This document shows, in pieces, positions 51,818 through 60,595 of a DNA stretch of 64,000 nucleotides. The stretch lies in NCBI RefSeq assembly GCF_025215155.1, contig NZ_JALHAM010000116.1. One strand, written 5' to 3'. The translations under genes were made by a program, and so were the position numbers. The notes under the pieces are model-generated. The model did no database searches. It was not told where the DNA came from and was given only the letters and a program-made list of their open reading frames with translations. Every line of letters starts with the position of its first letter. The stretch's first letter is position 1. This DNA is from Dryocola clanedunensis (lineage in GTDB: Bacteria > Pseudomonadota > Gammaproteobacteria > Enterobacterales > Enterobacteriaceae).

Positions 51818-52765
51818 CTACACTTCTTTGGCGTCGATACGCAGCTCGCGCGGCACTTCAAACACGATGTTTTCTTCGCGTCCGGTCAGCTCGCGGGTTT
51901 CGCTGCCGCCAAGCTCACGCAGGCGGGCTAACACATTCTGCACCAGCACATCCGGTGCGGACGCACCGGCGGTGACGCCAACGCATTTCGCGCCTGTCAC
52001 CCACTCTTCCTGGATATCCGCCGCGTCGTCAATCAGATACGCCGCTTTCCCCATGCGCTGGGCAAGCTCCGCCAGGCGGTTGGAGTTGGATGAGTTTTTC
52101 GAGCCGACGACCAACACCACGTCCGCCTCGTCTGCCAGCGCACGCACGGCTTCCTGACGGTTAGTGGTGGCATAGCAGATATCGTCTTTGCGCGGCCCGA
52201 TGATTTTCGGGAAGCGTTGGCGCAGCGCGTCAATCACATCGGAAGTATCATCCACCGACAGCGTGGTCTGGGTCATAAACGACAGTTTGCCTTCGTTTTT
52301 GACGTTCAGCCTGCTGACATCCTCCGGCGACTCCACCAGGTACATGCCCCCTTTCGGGTTGCTGTACTGACCCATGGTGCCTTCCACTTCCGGATGGCCG
52401 GCGTGGCCAATCAGAATGGACTCTTCGCCACGGCGGCTGGCGCGCGCGACTTCCATGTGCACTTTGGTGACCAGCGGGCAGGTCGCATCGAACACCGTTA
52501 AATCACGGCCTTTGGCTTCGTTGCGCACCGCCTGGGAAACGCCGTGCGCCGAGAAGATCAGGATCGCGCCGTCCGGCACTTCGCTGATTTGCTCGATGAA
52601 AATCGCTCCGCGCTCGCGCAGGCTATCCACCACGTAGCGGTTATGCACCACTTCATGACGAACGTAAATTGGCGCGCCGTAGATAGCCAGCGCGTTTTCC
52701 ACAATGCTGATAGCGCGGTCGACCCCGGCACAGAAGCCGCGTGGGTTAGCCAACAGGATCTGCAT
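51818..52765 (-). CDS. ispH: 4-hydroxy-3-methylbut-2-enyl diphosphate reductase
   Basis: Last step of the MEP isoprenoid pathway, forming IPP and DMAPP with a [4Fe-4S] cluster. The three cluster cysteines are visible: Cys12 (PRGFCAGVDRA), one in FDATCPLVTKVH and one in DDICYATTNRQ. Length is 315 residues (E. coli 316). Last gene of the leftward ribF-ileS-lspA-fkpB-ispH operon; its start overlaps fkpB by 20 bases. Confidence 0.97.
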   Translation of the reverse strand: MQILLANPRGFCAGVDRAISIVENALAIYGAPIYVRHEVVHNRYVVDSLRERGAIFIEQISEVPDGAILIFSAHGVSQAVRNEAKGRDLTVFDATCPLVTKVHMEVARASRRGEESILIGHAGHPEVEGTMGQYSNPKGGMYLVESPEDVSRLNVKNEGKLSFMTQTTLSVDDTSDVIDALRQRFPKIIGPRKDDICYATTNRQEAVRALADEADVVLVVGSKNSSNSNRLAELAQRMGKAAYLIDDAADIQEEWVTGAKCVGVTAGASAPDVLVQNVLARLRELGGSETRELTGREENIVFEVPRELRIDAKEV

Positions 52766-53216
52766 TCAACGCCTCCAGTACCGGGTTAACTTCCAGTACT
52801 TCGATATCAAAATGAAGGGTTTGCCCGGCGAGAGGATGGTTAAAGTCCACGGTGATGGAATCCCCGTTCACTTCGCGCACCACGCCCGGCATCTCGCTGC
52901 CATCCATTGCGGTAAAGAGCATAATCGCGCCCGGCTCCGGCTCGCCCGCGTCGACGAATTCACGACGGGAGAAATACTGGATCATGTCCGGGCTTGGAAT
53001 ACCAAACGCGGATTCCGGGGCCAGCGAAAACGTCTTTTTGTCGCCAGCCTTCAGGCCGACAAGCTGGTCTTCCATACCCGGCGACAGGGTTTCATCGCCA
53101 AGGGTGAAGAGCGCCGGTTTGCCGTTGTTACGGGTGGACTCGGCGGTGGAACCATCTTCGAGTTTCAGCGTGAAATGCACCAAAACGCGGCTGTTAGCTT
53201 GTACAGATTCAGACAT
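52746..53216 (-). CDS. fkpB: FKBP-type peptidyl-prolyl isomerase (SlpA)
   Basis: SlyD-like cytoplasmic prolyl isomerase. The FKBP core (VLVHFTLKLEDGSTAEST ... FTLGDETLSPGMEDQLVG ... FSLAPESAFG) surrounds the insert-in-flap region (YFSRREFVDAGEPEPGAIMLF), and DFNHPLAGQTLHFDIEVLEV closes it. It has 156 residues against 149 in E. coli: the C-terminus runs on with NADPVG into the ispH start. Confidence 0.95.
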   Translation of the reverse strand: MSESVQANSRVLVHFTLKLEDGSTAESTRNNGKPALFTLGDETLSPGMEDQLVGLKAGDKKTFSLAPESAFGIPSPDMIQYFSRREFVDAGEPEPGAIMLFTAMDGSEMPGVVREVNGDSITVDFNHPLAGQTLHFDIEVLEVNPVLEALNADPVG

Positions 53217-53233
53217 GCAGTAGAGCCTATTAT

Positions 53234-53267
53234 TGTGGCGGGGGCGCTAACGCCTGCCCGCCCTACA
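53234..53267. repeat. REP-like GC-rich hairpin between fkpB and lspA
   Basis: GGCGGGGGCG-CTAA-CGCCTGCCCGCC, followed by CTACAAAT. The CGCC...GCCCTACA pattern resembles the REP arms elsewhere in the window. It lies inside the ileS operon and could modulate message stability. Confidence 0.6.
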
Positions 53268-53290
53268 AATCGAACGGCACGCGGGCCGGA

Positions 53291-53791
53291 TTATGCCGCT
53301 TTCTTCTTCCCGTCAGAGACGAAGAATCCTTCCAGCACAATCAGCGCCGCGCCGATACAGATTGCCGTATCGGCCAGGTTGAAGGTGGCAAAGTGCCAGT
53401 CGCCGACGTAGAAATCGATCATGTCGACCACGAAACCGTGCCAGAGCCTGTCGAACAGGTTGCCGAGCGCGCCGCCGATGATTAAAGCATAGGCGATATT
53501 GTTCAGCTTCTGGGTCGCTTTTGCACGATACATCAGCACCGCCAGCACTACGCAGATACCCACCGCGATACCGGCAAAGAACCAGCGCTGCCAGCCGCCT
53601 TTGTCCGCCAGGAAACTAAACGCCGCGCCGTAGTTACGGGCGTAGTGCAGGTTCAGCGACGGGAACAGCGAGACGGTGTCCCCCAGCATGAAATGCTGGA
53701 GGATCAGGTACTTGCTTCCCAGGTCGATGATTAACACCACGACCACCAGCCACAGCCAGCGCAGGCCGGTAGAAAGAATCGGTTTACTCAT
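53291..53791 (-). CDS. lspA: Prolipoprotein signal peptidase
   Basis: Inner-membrane aspartyl protease that cleaves lipoprotein signal peptides. 166 residues, four hydrophobic helices; the two catalytic aspartates are in VDMIDFY and FNLADTAI, and GGALGNLFDRL is conserved. Its ATG overlaps the ileS stop by one base. Neighbouring lipoproteins such as the one at 27026 are typical substrates. Confidence 0.96.
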   Translation of the reverse strand: MSKPILSTGLRWLWLVVVVLIIDLGSKYLILQHFMLGDTVSLFPSLNLHYARNYGAAFSFLADKGGWQRWFFAGIAVGICVVLAVLMYRAKATQKLNNIAYALIIGGALGNLFDRLWHGFVVDMIDFYVGDWHFATFNLADTAICIGAALIVLEGFFVSDGKKKAA

Positions 53792-56607
53792 CAGGCAAAC
53801 TTACGCTTTTCGCCGTCACCGGCTACGTTGCTGACACAGCGGCCGCAAATTTCTGCGTGTTCCGCTACCTGACCGACGTCGGTGGTGTAATGCCAGCAGC
53901 GCGGGCACTTCTCACCGTCGGCTTTACGCAAGGCGACTTTCAGGCCTTTAAGGATTTCGCTCGGCTGAGCGTCTTCCGTTGCCTGCGCATAATCGGCAAC
54001 TTGCGCACCTGAGGTCAACAGGACAAATCGCAATTCATCGCCCAGGGCGTTGAGCTTCGCCGCCAGATCGCTGTCCGCGTACAGGGTGACTGCCGCTTCC
54101 AGAGAGCCACCAACGCGCTTGTCGGCGCGAGCCTGCTCAATGACCTTGTTCACTTCGCCACGTACGGTCAGCAGGGTATCCCAGTAGTCGTTGTTCATCT
54201 CTTCGGCGTTATCCAGGCCAAACAGACCTTCGTACCACTCGCCGGTGAAGACGTACTGCTCGCGTTTACCCGGCAGGAAGCCCCAGATCTCGTCGGCGGT
54301 GAAGGACATGATCGGTGCCATCCAGCGAACCAGCGCTTCTGCAATGTGATACAGAGCGGTCTGGCAGCTGCGGCGCGCCACGCTGTCAGGCTTCGCGGTG
54401 TACTGACGGTCTTTGATGATGTCGAGATAGAACGAGCCCATTTCGACGGAGCAGAAGCGCATCAGGCGCTGTACCACTTCGTGGAAGTCGTAGTTCTCGT
54501 AGGAGGCCAGGATGTCCGCCTGCGCTTCTTGCGCACAGCCAACGGCCCAACGATCCAGCTTCACCATCTCTTCTGGTTTCACCATGTCGGTTTCAGGGTT
54601 GAAGCCGTTCAGGTTAGCCAGCAGGAAGCGCGCGGTGTTACGAATACGACGGTACGCATCGGCAGCACGCTTGAGGATTTCGTCGGAAACCGCCATTTCG
54701 CCGGTGTAGTCGGTAGATGCCACCCACAGACGCAGGATATCCGCGCCCAGCTTGTTCATCACGTCCTGCGGCGAAACGGTGTTGCCGATGGATTTGGACA
54801 TCTTGCGGCCCTGACCATCTACGGTGAAGCCGTGGGTCAGTACCTGGCGGTAAGGCGCTTTGCCTTTCATCGCCGTGGAGATCATCAGGGAGGACATGAA
54901 CCAGCCGCGGTGCTGATCCGAACCTTCCAGATACATGTCTGCCGCGTGGCCGCTGAACTCAGGGCGCACATCTACAACGGAAGAGTGGGTTGAACCGGAG
55001 TCGAACCACACGTCCAGGGTATCCGGCACTTTGGTGTAGTTGTCGGCGTCGTCACCCATGATGTCGCGCGGATCTAAATCCCACCACGCCTGGATGCCGT
55101 CTTGTTCTACGCGCTTCGCAACTTCTTCCATCAGTTCCAGCGTGCGCGGGTGGAGTTCTTCCGTCTCTTTATGCACGAACAGGGACATTGGCACGCCCCA
55201 GGTGCGCTGACGGGAGATGCACCAGTCCGGACGGTTAGCCACCATGGATTCAATGCGCGCCTGGCCCCAGTCCGGGATCCACTGCACGTCTTTGATCTCT
55301 TTCAGGGACTGCTCGCGCAGGCCTTTCTGATCCATGCTGATAAACCACTGCGGGGTGGCGCGGAAGATGATTGGCGTTTTGTGACGCCAGCAGTGCGGGT
55401 AGCTGTGCAGCAGTTTTTCAACGTGCAGCAGAGCGCCTTTATCGCGCAGGATGTTGACGATCAGATCGTTGGCTTTAAAGACCTGCACGCCGTCCAGACC
55501 TTCATAGGTACCAGGCAGGTAGCAGCCGTCCGGGCCAACCGGGTTAGCGATTTCCAGACCGTATTTCTGGCTGATCACATAGTCGTCAGGGCCATGGCCA
55601 CCGGCGGTATGCACCGCACCGGTACCCGCATCCAACGTAACGTGGTCGCCCAAAATCACCGGCACATCGAAAGCCAGGAACGGATGCTTAAAGCGCATCA
55701 GCTCAAGCTCTGCACCTTTCGCTTCGCCCAGCACTGTCCAGTCGCTGATTGCCGCGCTTTTCATTACGCTTTCAAGCAGATCTTTAGCAACGATCAGCGC
55801 CTGGCCATCAACCTGCACCAGCACGTACTCGAATTCAGCGTTCAGAGACACCGCACGGTTAGACGGCAGCGTCCACGGGGTGGTTGTCCAGATAACCAGA
55901 GAAACCGGGCCTGTTACCGTTGCCGCACCAAACTTCGCCTTCACCGCGTCGCCATCGACGGCCTGGAAGTTAACGAAGATAGAAGGAGACGTTTTGTCGT
56001 AGTACTCCACTTCCGCTTCAGCCAGCGCTGAACGGCAGTCGACGCACCAGTGCACCGGCTTAGCCCCTTTATGCAGGTGGCCGTTACCGATGATTTTACC
56101 GAGCGCACGGATAATGTTCGCTTCGGTGTTGAAATCCATAGTCAGGTACGGACGTGACCAGTCACCCAGCACGCCTAAGCGAATGAAGTCTTCGCGCTGG
56201 CCGTCAACCTGCTCTGCCGCGTATTTGCGACATGCCGCACGGAATTCTGCCGCAGAGACTTTTTCGCCCGGCTTGCCGATAAGCTGCTCTACTTTCAGCT
56301 CGATTGGCAGACCGTGACAGTCCCAGCCCGGTACATACGGGGAGTCAAAACCGGAAAGCCCTTTGGACTTGACGATAATGTCTTTCAGAATCTTGTTAAC
56401 GGAGTGACCAATATGAATGCTGCCGTTCGCGTAGGGAGGGCCATCGTGCAAAATAAAGGACTTCTTGCCTTTTTTTGCATTACGGATGATGCCGTACAGG
56501 TCATCATCGTTCCAGCGCGCCAGCATGCCCGGTTCGCGTTTAGCGAGATCGCCACGCATCGGGAACCCTGTTTCCGGCAGGTTCAGGGTAGATTTAAAGT
56601 CACTCAT
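53791..56607 (-). CDS. ileS: Isoleucyl-tRNA synthetase
   Basis: Charges tRNA-Ile. HIGH motif (NGSIHIGHSVN), KMSKS motif (GRKMSKSIGN), a CP1 editing domain and the C-terminal zinc site (CPRCWHY ... CGRCV) are present. ATG 56607 gives 938 residues, identical in length to E. coli; an upstream in-frame start at 56652 is rejected. One oddity: the editing-domain segment usually written HTAPGHG reads HTAGGHG here. Second gene of the ribF operon. Confidence 0.97.
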   Translation of the reverse strand: MSDFKSTLNLPETGFPMRGDLAKREPGMLARWNDDDLYGIIRNAKKGKKSFILHDGPPYANGSIHIGHSVNKILKDIIVKSKGLSGFDSPYVPGWDCHGLPIELKVEQLIGKPGEKVSAAEFRAACRKYAAEQVDGQREDFIRLGVLGDWSRPYLTMDFNTEANIIRALGKIIGNGHLHKGAKPVHWCVDCRSALAEAEVEYYDKTSPSIFVNFQAVDGDAVKAKFGAATVTGPVSLVIWTTTPWTLPSNRAVSLNAEFEYVLVQVDGQALIVAKDLLESVMKSAAISDWTVLGEAKGAELELMRFKHPFLAFDVPVILGDHVTLDAGTGAVHTAGGHGPDDYVISQKYGLEIANPVGPDGCYLPGTYEGLDGVQVFKANDLIVNILRDKGALLHVEKLLHSYPHCWRHKTPIIFRATPQWFISMDQKGLREQSLKEIKDVQWIPDWGQARIESMVANRPDWCISRQRTWGVPMSLFVHKETEELHPRTLELMEEVAKRVEQDGIQAWWDLDPRDIMGDDADNYTKVPDTLDVWFDSGSTHSSVVDVRPEFSGHAADMYLEGSDQHRGWFMSSLMISTAMKGKAPYRQVLTHGFTVDGQGRKMSKSIGNTVSPQDVMNKLGADILRLWVASTDYTGEMAVSDEILKRAADAYRRIRNTARFLLANLNGFNPETDMVKPEEMVKLDRWAVGCAQEAQADILASYENYDFHEVVQRLMRFCSVEMGSFYLDIIKDRQYTAKPDSVARRSCQTALYHIAEALVRWMAPIMSFTADEIWGFLPGKREQYVFTGEWYEGLFGLDNAEEMNNDYWDTLLTVRGEVNKVIEQARADKRVGGSLEAAVTLYADSDLAAKLNALGDELRFVLLTSGAQVADYAQATEDAQPSEILKGLKVALRKADGEKCPRCWHYTTDVGQVAEHAEICGRCVSNVAGDGEKRKFA

Positions 56608-56635
56608 TAGATTCTCGGTTCCGTAGTTAGCTTGC

Positions 56636-57568
56636 TCAGATATTAGAGCCAAAAAGTTCGCGGGCGGTTACAACATCTTTGGCGATCTGCGCTTTCAGTT
56701 CATCAAGCGAAGCAAACCGCTGCTCATTGCGTATTTTTTTACGCAGCACCACATCTATATGGTGCCCATACAGGTCCATTACAACATCGAGTAAATGGAC
56801 TTCTAACTGCTGGCGCATGCCAGCCACCGTCGGGCGGGTGCCGATATTGGCAACGCCTGGGAGCAGCTTGTCGCCAAGGCCCGCCACTTCTACCGCATAG
56901 ACCCCTTTTACCGGGGAGACCTGACGGCGTAGCGGTATATTCGCCGTCGGAAAGCCTATGGTACGACCCAGTTCATCACCATGGACAACGCGCCCGGAGA
57001 TAATAAACGGATGCCCTAGCAGGCTTTGAGCAAGTTCGAGATTGTCATCAGCCAGCGCCTGGCGAACTGCCGTACTGCTGATGCGCACGCCACCGTCGCA
57101 GAAAGTCTGCGTGCTGGTGACGTCAAAACCGTATTCCAGGCCAGCCTTCTGTAATAACAAGAAATCCCCCTGGCGACCAGCACCAAAGCGGAAATCATCC
57201 CCGACGGCGAGAAATTTCACCCCGAGGCGGTTAACCAGCAGATCGCTGACAAAGTTTTGCGCCGTGAGGGCGGCGAAGCGGCGGTCAAACCGCACGCAAA
57301 GCACATAGTCAACGCCGCACTCAGCAAGATAACGTAGCTTTTCGCGCAGCCGGGTTAAGCGCGCGGGCGCCTGGCCTGCGGCAAAAAGCTCCAGCGGCTG
57401 AGGCTCGAAAATCATCACCATGACCGGAAGGTTGCGCGCACGCCCCTCCTCACACAGCCCTTGTAGCAGAGACTTGTGGCCTCGGTGCACGCCATCAAAA
57501 TTACCAATGGTGAGGACACACCCGTGGTGATTCTGGCGTAAATTATGTATGCCGCGTATCAGCTTCAT
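56636..57568 (-). CDS. ribF: Bifunctional riboflavin kinase/FMN adenylyltransferase
   Basis: Makes FMN and FAD. The N-terminal nucleotidyltransferase domain has TIGNFDGVHRGH (residues 20-31) and VRISSTAVRQAL. The C-terminal riboflavin-kinase domain starts near GRVVHGDELGRTIGFPTANI. 310 residues (E. coli 313). First gene of the leftward operon, divergent from rpsT; it ends 28 bases before ileS. Confidence 0.96.
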   Translation of the reverse strand: MKLIRGIHNLRQNHHGCVLTIGNFDGVHRGHKSLLQGLCEEGRARNLPVMVMIFEPQPLELFAAGQAPARLTRLREKLRYLAECGVDYVLCVRFDRRFAALTAQNFVSDLLVNRLGVKFLAVGDDFRFGAGRQGDFLLLQKAGLEYGFDVTSTQTFCDGGVRISSTAVRQALADDNLELAQSLLGHPFIISGRVVHGDELGRTIGFPTANIPLRRQVSPVKGVYAVEVAGLGDKLLPGVANIGTRPTVAGMRQQLEVHLLDVVMDLYGHHIDVVLRKKIRNEQRFASLDELKAQIAKDVVTARELFGSNI

Positions 57569-57818
57569 GGCTGGCTCAAAACAGTGGAAATCGGCGGATT
57601 ATATCAACTACCGCGGTGAACGTTAACCAGCGATTGCCCGTTTGACATAAAGCTTTAAGGTTTTCATTACGCTGAGGGACGCTTTTGCGTCGCTTAGCCG
57701 TTATTGATGGATTTTTGTTAGCTAAAGGCTGTATTCGCAGGCCCGATGCTGGTAGAATCCGCGCCATCACAACGTAAGAGGTGTCGGAAAGTTAACGGCG
57801 CTTATTTGCACAAATCCA
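57569..57818. other. Divergent regulatory region ribF/rpsT
   Basis: Most of a 326-base gap without a gene. Besides the rpsT promoter listed separately, TAGAAT at 57753-57758 with a weak TGTATT 17 bases upstream is a possible second rightward promoter, as E. coli rpsT has two. I found no convincing coding frame. Confidence 0.5.
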
Positions 57819-57847
57819 TTGACAAAAGAAGGCTAACCGGGCATATT
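57819..57847 (+). promoter_or_regulatory. rpsT promoter (proximal)
   Basis: TTGACA at 57819-57824 and CATATT at 57842-57847 with a 17-base spacer; perfect -35 and a fair -10, about 50 bases before the rpsT start. Confidence 0.8.
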
Positions 57848-57894
57848 CCTCGGCCTTTGAATTGTCCACATAGATCATATTTGGGAGTTGGACC

Positions 57895-58158
57895 TTGGCT
57901 AATATCAAATCAGCTAAGAAACGTGCTGTACAGTCTGAAAAGGCTCGTAAGCACAACGCAAGCCGTCGCTCTATGATGCGTACTTTCATCAAGAAAGTAT
58001 ACGCAGCGATTGAAACTGGCGACAAAGCTGCTGCACAGAAAGCATTTAACGAAATGCAACCACTCGTGGATCGTCAGGCTAGCAAAGGTCTGATCCACAA
58101 AAACAAAGCTGCGCGTCATAAGGCTAACCTTACTGCGCAAATCAACAAACTGGCTTAA
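57895..58158 (+). CDS. rpsT: 30S ribosomal protein S20
   Basis: Primary 16S rRNA-binding protein, 87 residues, lysine/arginine-rich, nearly identical to E. coli S20 (ANIKSAKKRAVQSEKARKHN). It starts with TTG at 57895 preceded by TTGGGAG, as E. coli rpsT does; the non-ATG start is tied to autogenous translational control in E. coli. Ends at a strong bidirectional terminator. Confidence 0.98.
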   Translation: MANIKSAKKRAVQSEKARKHNASRRSMMRTFIKKVYAAIETGDKAAAQKAFNEMQPLVDRQASKGLIHKNKAARHKANLTAQINKLA

Positions 58159-58179
58159 TCGCCATTTCGTTGTCAGCTT

Positions 58180-58208
58180 AAAAAAAACCGGCTCACGCCG
58201 GTTTTTTT
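58180..58208. terminator. Bidirectional terminator rpsT/nhaR
   Basis: A-run, AACCGGC-TCAC-GCCGGTT (58186-58203), T-run. It serves rpsT rightward and nhaR leftward. Confidence 0.92.
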
Positions 58209-58225
58209 ATGCCCGAAATCTGGCG

Positions 58226-59113
58226 CTATTTAAACAGCGCCGAGTAATCTCTTTTACAGACTCTCTGCACCGCCGGGTGCTGAATCATGCGTTCCGCAAA
58301 AATCGCGTGGTACTCTTCCATCACGCTCTCGATACGCCCTATCTCAATGATGTGATCGTCTTTATAGATGTCCTGCCCGTACAGCGTCGGAGCAACGAAT
58401 ATCGCATTGTGCGTCGCGCCAAACGCCTTCATCAGCGCCGCATCGTCAAACTCGCCCAGAATTTCGACCTTCAGCCCCTGGGTGTTAATCCAGTTGAGGA
58501 TTTTACGCCCCAGCATTGAGCGACGGCCGGGGATCAGCAAATGCCTTGTTTCAAGACAGGCCGGGAACGGCAGCGCCGGCAACGGATCGTGGGTCCAGAA
58601 GCTGATGCCGCATTCGCCAATTTTGACGGAGAACAGCCCCTCCTGCTGCGTGGAATCAATTGGGCAGTCTGAAATAATCATGTCCAGCTTGTGCTGGCTG
58701 AGCTGCTCGAGCAGCATTTCGTGGGTAGACTCGAAACAGCGCAGGTGAATCTGTTCATCTTCAACCACTGCCGCATCCAGTACGCCGCTGACCAACCGTT
58801 TGGACAGCGCATCCGCGATGCCCACGTCAAACAACAGGCTGGACTCTTTGCGGTAGTTCACGATATCCAGCATCTCCTGGCTTAGCGTAAACATGCGGTC
58901 AGCATAGCGAAACACCAGCTGACCCAGCTCAGACGGTTCAAGGCCACGGCCTTTTCGTTTGAAGAGTTTGCCGTCCAGCCGTTCTTCAAGCGCTTTGATT
59001 TGCCCGGTAATGGTTTGCGGCGTCAGGTACAGCGCTTCTGCCGCCCCGACCACCGAGCCCTCTCTGCAGACGTGCCAGAAATAGTAGAGATGGTTGTAGT
59101 TGATGTGGGACAT
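58226..59113 (-). CDS. nhaR: LysR-family Na+-responsive activator NhaR
   Basis: Activates nhaA in response to sodium. N-terminal LysR helix-turn-helix (SVVGAAEALYLTPQTITGQIKALEERL), then the effector domain (CFESTHEMLLEQLSQHKLDMI; CPIDSTQQEGLF). ATG 59113 starts MSHINYNHLYYFWHV, the conserved N-terminus; an in-frame upstream start at 59158 adds unrelated residues. 295 residues (E. coli 301). Downstream of nhaA on the same strand, separated by 73 bases with a hairpin. Confidence 0.96.
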   Translation of the reverse strand: MSHINYNHLYYFWHVCREGSVVGAAEALYLTPQTITGQIKALEERLDGKLFKRKGRGLEPSELGQLVFRYADRMFTLSQEMLDIVNYRKESSLLFDVGIADALSKRLVSGVLDAAVVEDEQIHLRCFESTHEMLLEQLSQHKLDMIISDCPIDSTQQEGLFSVKIGECGISFWTHDPLPALPFPACLETRHLLIPGRRSMLGRKILNWINTQGLKVEILGEFDDAALMKAFGATHNAIFVAPTLYGQDIYKDDHIIEIGRIESVMEEYHAIFAERMIQHPAVQRVCKRDYSALFK

Positions 59114-59145
59114 CCGGCTTCCACTCCCTGAGATATTATCCGTGG

Positions 59146-59169
59146 GCTGGCAGCGCACGGGCTGCCAGC
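59146..59169 (-). other. Hairpin between nhaA and nhaR
   Basis: GCTGGCAGC (59146-59154) and GCTGCCAGC (59161-59169) form a perfect 9-bp stem without T-run, within the nhaA-nhaR intercistronic gap. It could partly separate expression of the two genes. Confidence 0.5.
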
Positions 59170-59186
59170 AGTGAAGTAAAGTCTGG

Positions 59187-60356
59187 TTATGACGCGACTG
59201 AAAAACGCTTTCTTAGCATGGTGTATCCGACCACGGCTGAAAGCAGCGAGCCTATCAGGATACCGAGCTTAGCCCAGGTGATCAGCGCAGGATCAACGCT
59301 GCTAAAGGCAAGGGATGCGATGAAGATCGACATGGTAAAGCCAATCCCGCACAGCACGCCAACGGCCAGTATGTCTTTGCAGGTTGTTCCCTCCGGCAGG
59401 CTGGCCAGCTTCAGTTTCAGCGCGGCCCAGCAGAACAGGCTAATCCCCAGCGGCTTACCGATAAACAGCCCGGCGATAATTCCCATCGGCAGCAGCGACG
59501 TCAGCCCTTCGAGCGTCACGCCCTGCAAGGAGACACCGGCGTTGGCAAAGGCAAACAGCGGCAGGATCAGGAACGCGACCCACGGGTGGAGGACATGTTC
59601 GAGATCTCTTGCAGGCGAACTGCCATTTTTCTCTTTAAGCGGAATAAGGAAGCCCACGATGACTCCGGCAAGTGTCGCATGCACCCCGGACTTCAGTACC
59701 GCAGTCCACAACACGGCCCCGACGAGAATATAAACCCCGGTACGCCGCACGTTGAAGATATTCATTAAAGCCAGCACAGCGATGGCACCTGCCGCTACCG
59801 CCAGCGACAACAAAGAGAGGTCGTTGGTGTAGAACAGAGCAATGATGACGATGGCACCCAGGTCATCGATAATGGCCAGTGCCATCAGGAATACTTTCAA
59901 CGCAATGGGTACGCGGTTGCCAAGCAGCGCCAGAATACCGAGAGCAAAAGCAATGTCCGTCGCCGCCGGGATCGCCCAGCCTTGACGGGTTATCGGATCC
60001 TGGAAGTTGAAAATCAGGTAGATCGCAGCCGGGATCACCATCCCCCCGAGGGCGGCAATCATCGGGAAAGCAGCCTGACGGCGGCTGGCCAGTGACCCTT
60101 CCACCATCTCCCGCTTGACCTCCAGGCCAATCATCAGGAAGAAGATGGCCATCAGGGCATCGTTAACCCACAGCAGCATATTTTTGCTGATATCCAGCGC
60201 GCCAACACGGACTTCGACAGGCGTTTCCAGAAACGCCTGATACAGGCCGCTGGTGGCATCCATGTTCGCCAGAAGCATAGCCAAAGATGCGGCAATAATC
60301 AGCAGAATGCCGCCAGCGGCGTCATTCTTGAAAAAATTGTGTAGTGATTTCGTCAT
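59187..60356 (-). CDS. nhaA: Na+/H+ antiporter NhaA
   Basis: Inner-membrane electrogenic sodium/proton antiporter for salt and alkaline pH. 389 residues (E. coli 388) with about 12 hydrophobic helices. The unwound-helix motif ATDIAFALGILALLG and the ion-binding Asp pair in LAIIDDLGAIVIIALFY are intact. The start has a strong GGGAGGG site. The next gene to the right is not the usual E. coli neighbour but a chitinase. Confidence 0.97.
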   Translation of the reverse strand: MTKSLHNFFKNDAAGGILLIIAASLAMLLANMDATSGLYQAFLETPVEVRVGALDISKNMLLWVNDALMAIFFLMIGLEVKREMVEGSLASRRQAAFPMIAALGGMVIPAAIYLIFNFQDPITRQGWAIPAATDIAFALGILALLGNRVPIALKVFLMALAIIDDLGAIVIIALFYTNDLSLLSLAVAAGAIAVLALMNIFNVRRTGVYILVGAVLWTAVLKSGVHATLAGVIVGFLIPLKEKNGSSPARDLEHVLHPWVAFLILPLFAFANAGVSLQGVTLEGLTSLLPMGIIAGLFIGKPLGISLFCWAALKLKLASLPEGTTCKDILAVGVLCGIGFTMSIFIASLAFSSVDPALITWAKLGILIGSLLSAVVGYTMLRKRFSVAS

Positions 60357-60540
60357 TTTCCCTCCCTTTTCCGGCAGCCAGTCATATAGGCCACCAATGA
60401 GTGCGAGGATAACAGCCTTAACACATCGATAAAAGCAGGTTATTTTAGCTTTATGAATCGAAAATAACGAGCTGTAAGATCACATCATCGTATTAATCGT
60501 ACGGAGCCCGGTCCGCTTAACTATAGGCAAGAGAACGTAA

Positions 60541-60565
60541 AAAAGCCCCGATGAAATCGGGGCTT
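60541..60565 (-). terminator. Terminator of the chitinase gene
   Basis: GCCCCGAT-GAA-ATCGGGGC (60545-60563) with AAAAAA on its left side; read leftward it is a hairpin followed by a T-run, 30 bases past the chitinase stop. Confidence 0.88.
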
Positions 60566-60595
60566 AGAGGTATAGCTGAACAGGCGGAGGACTTA

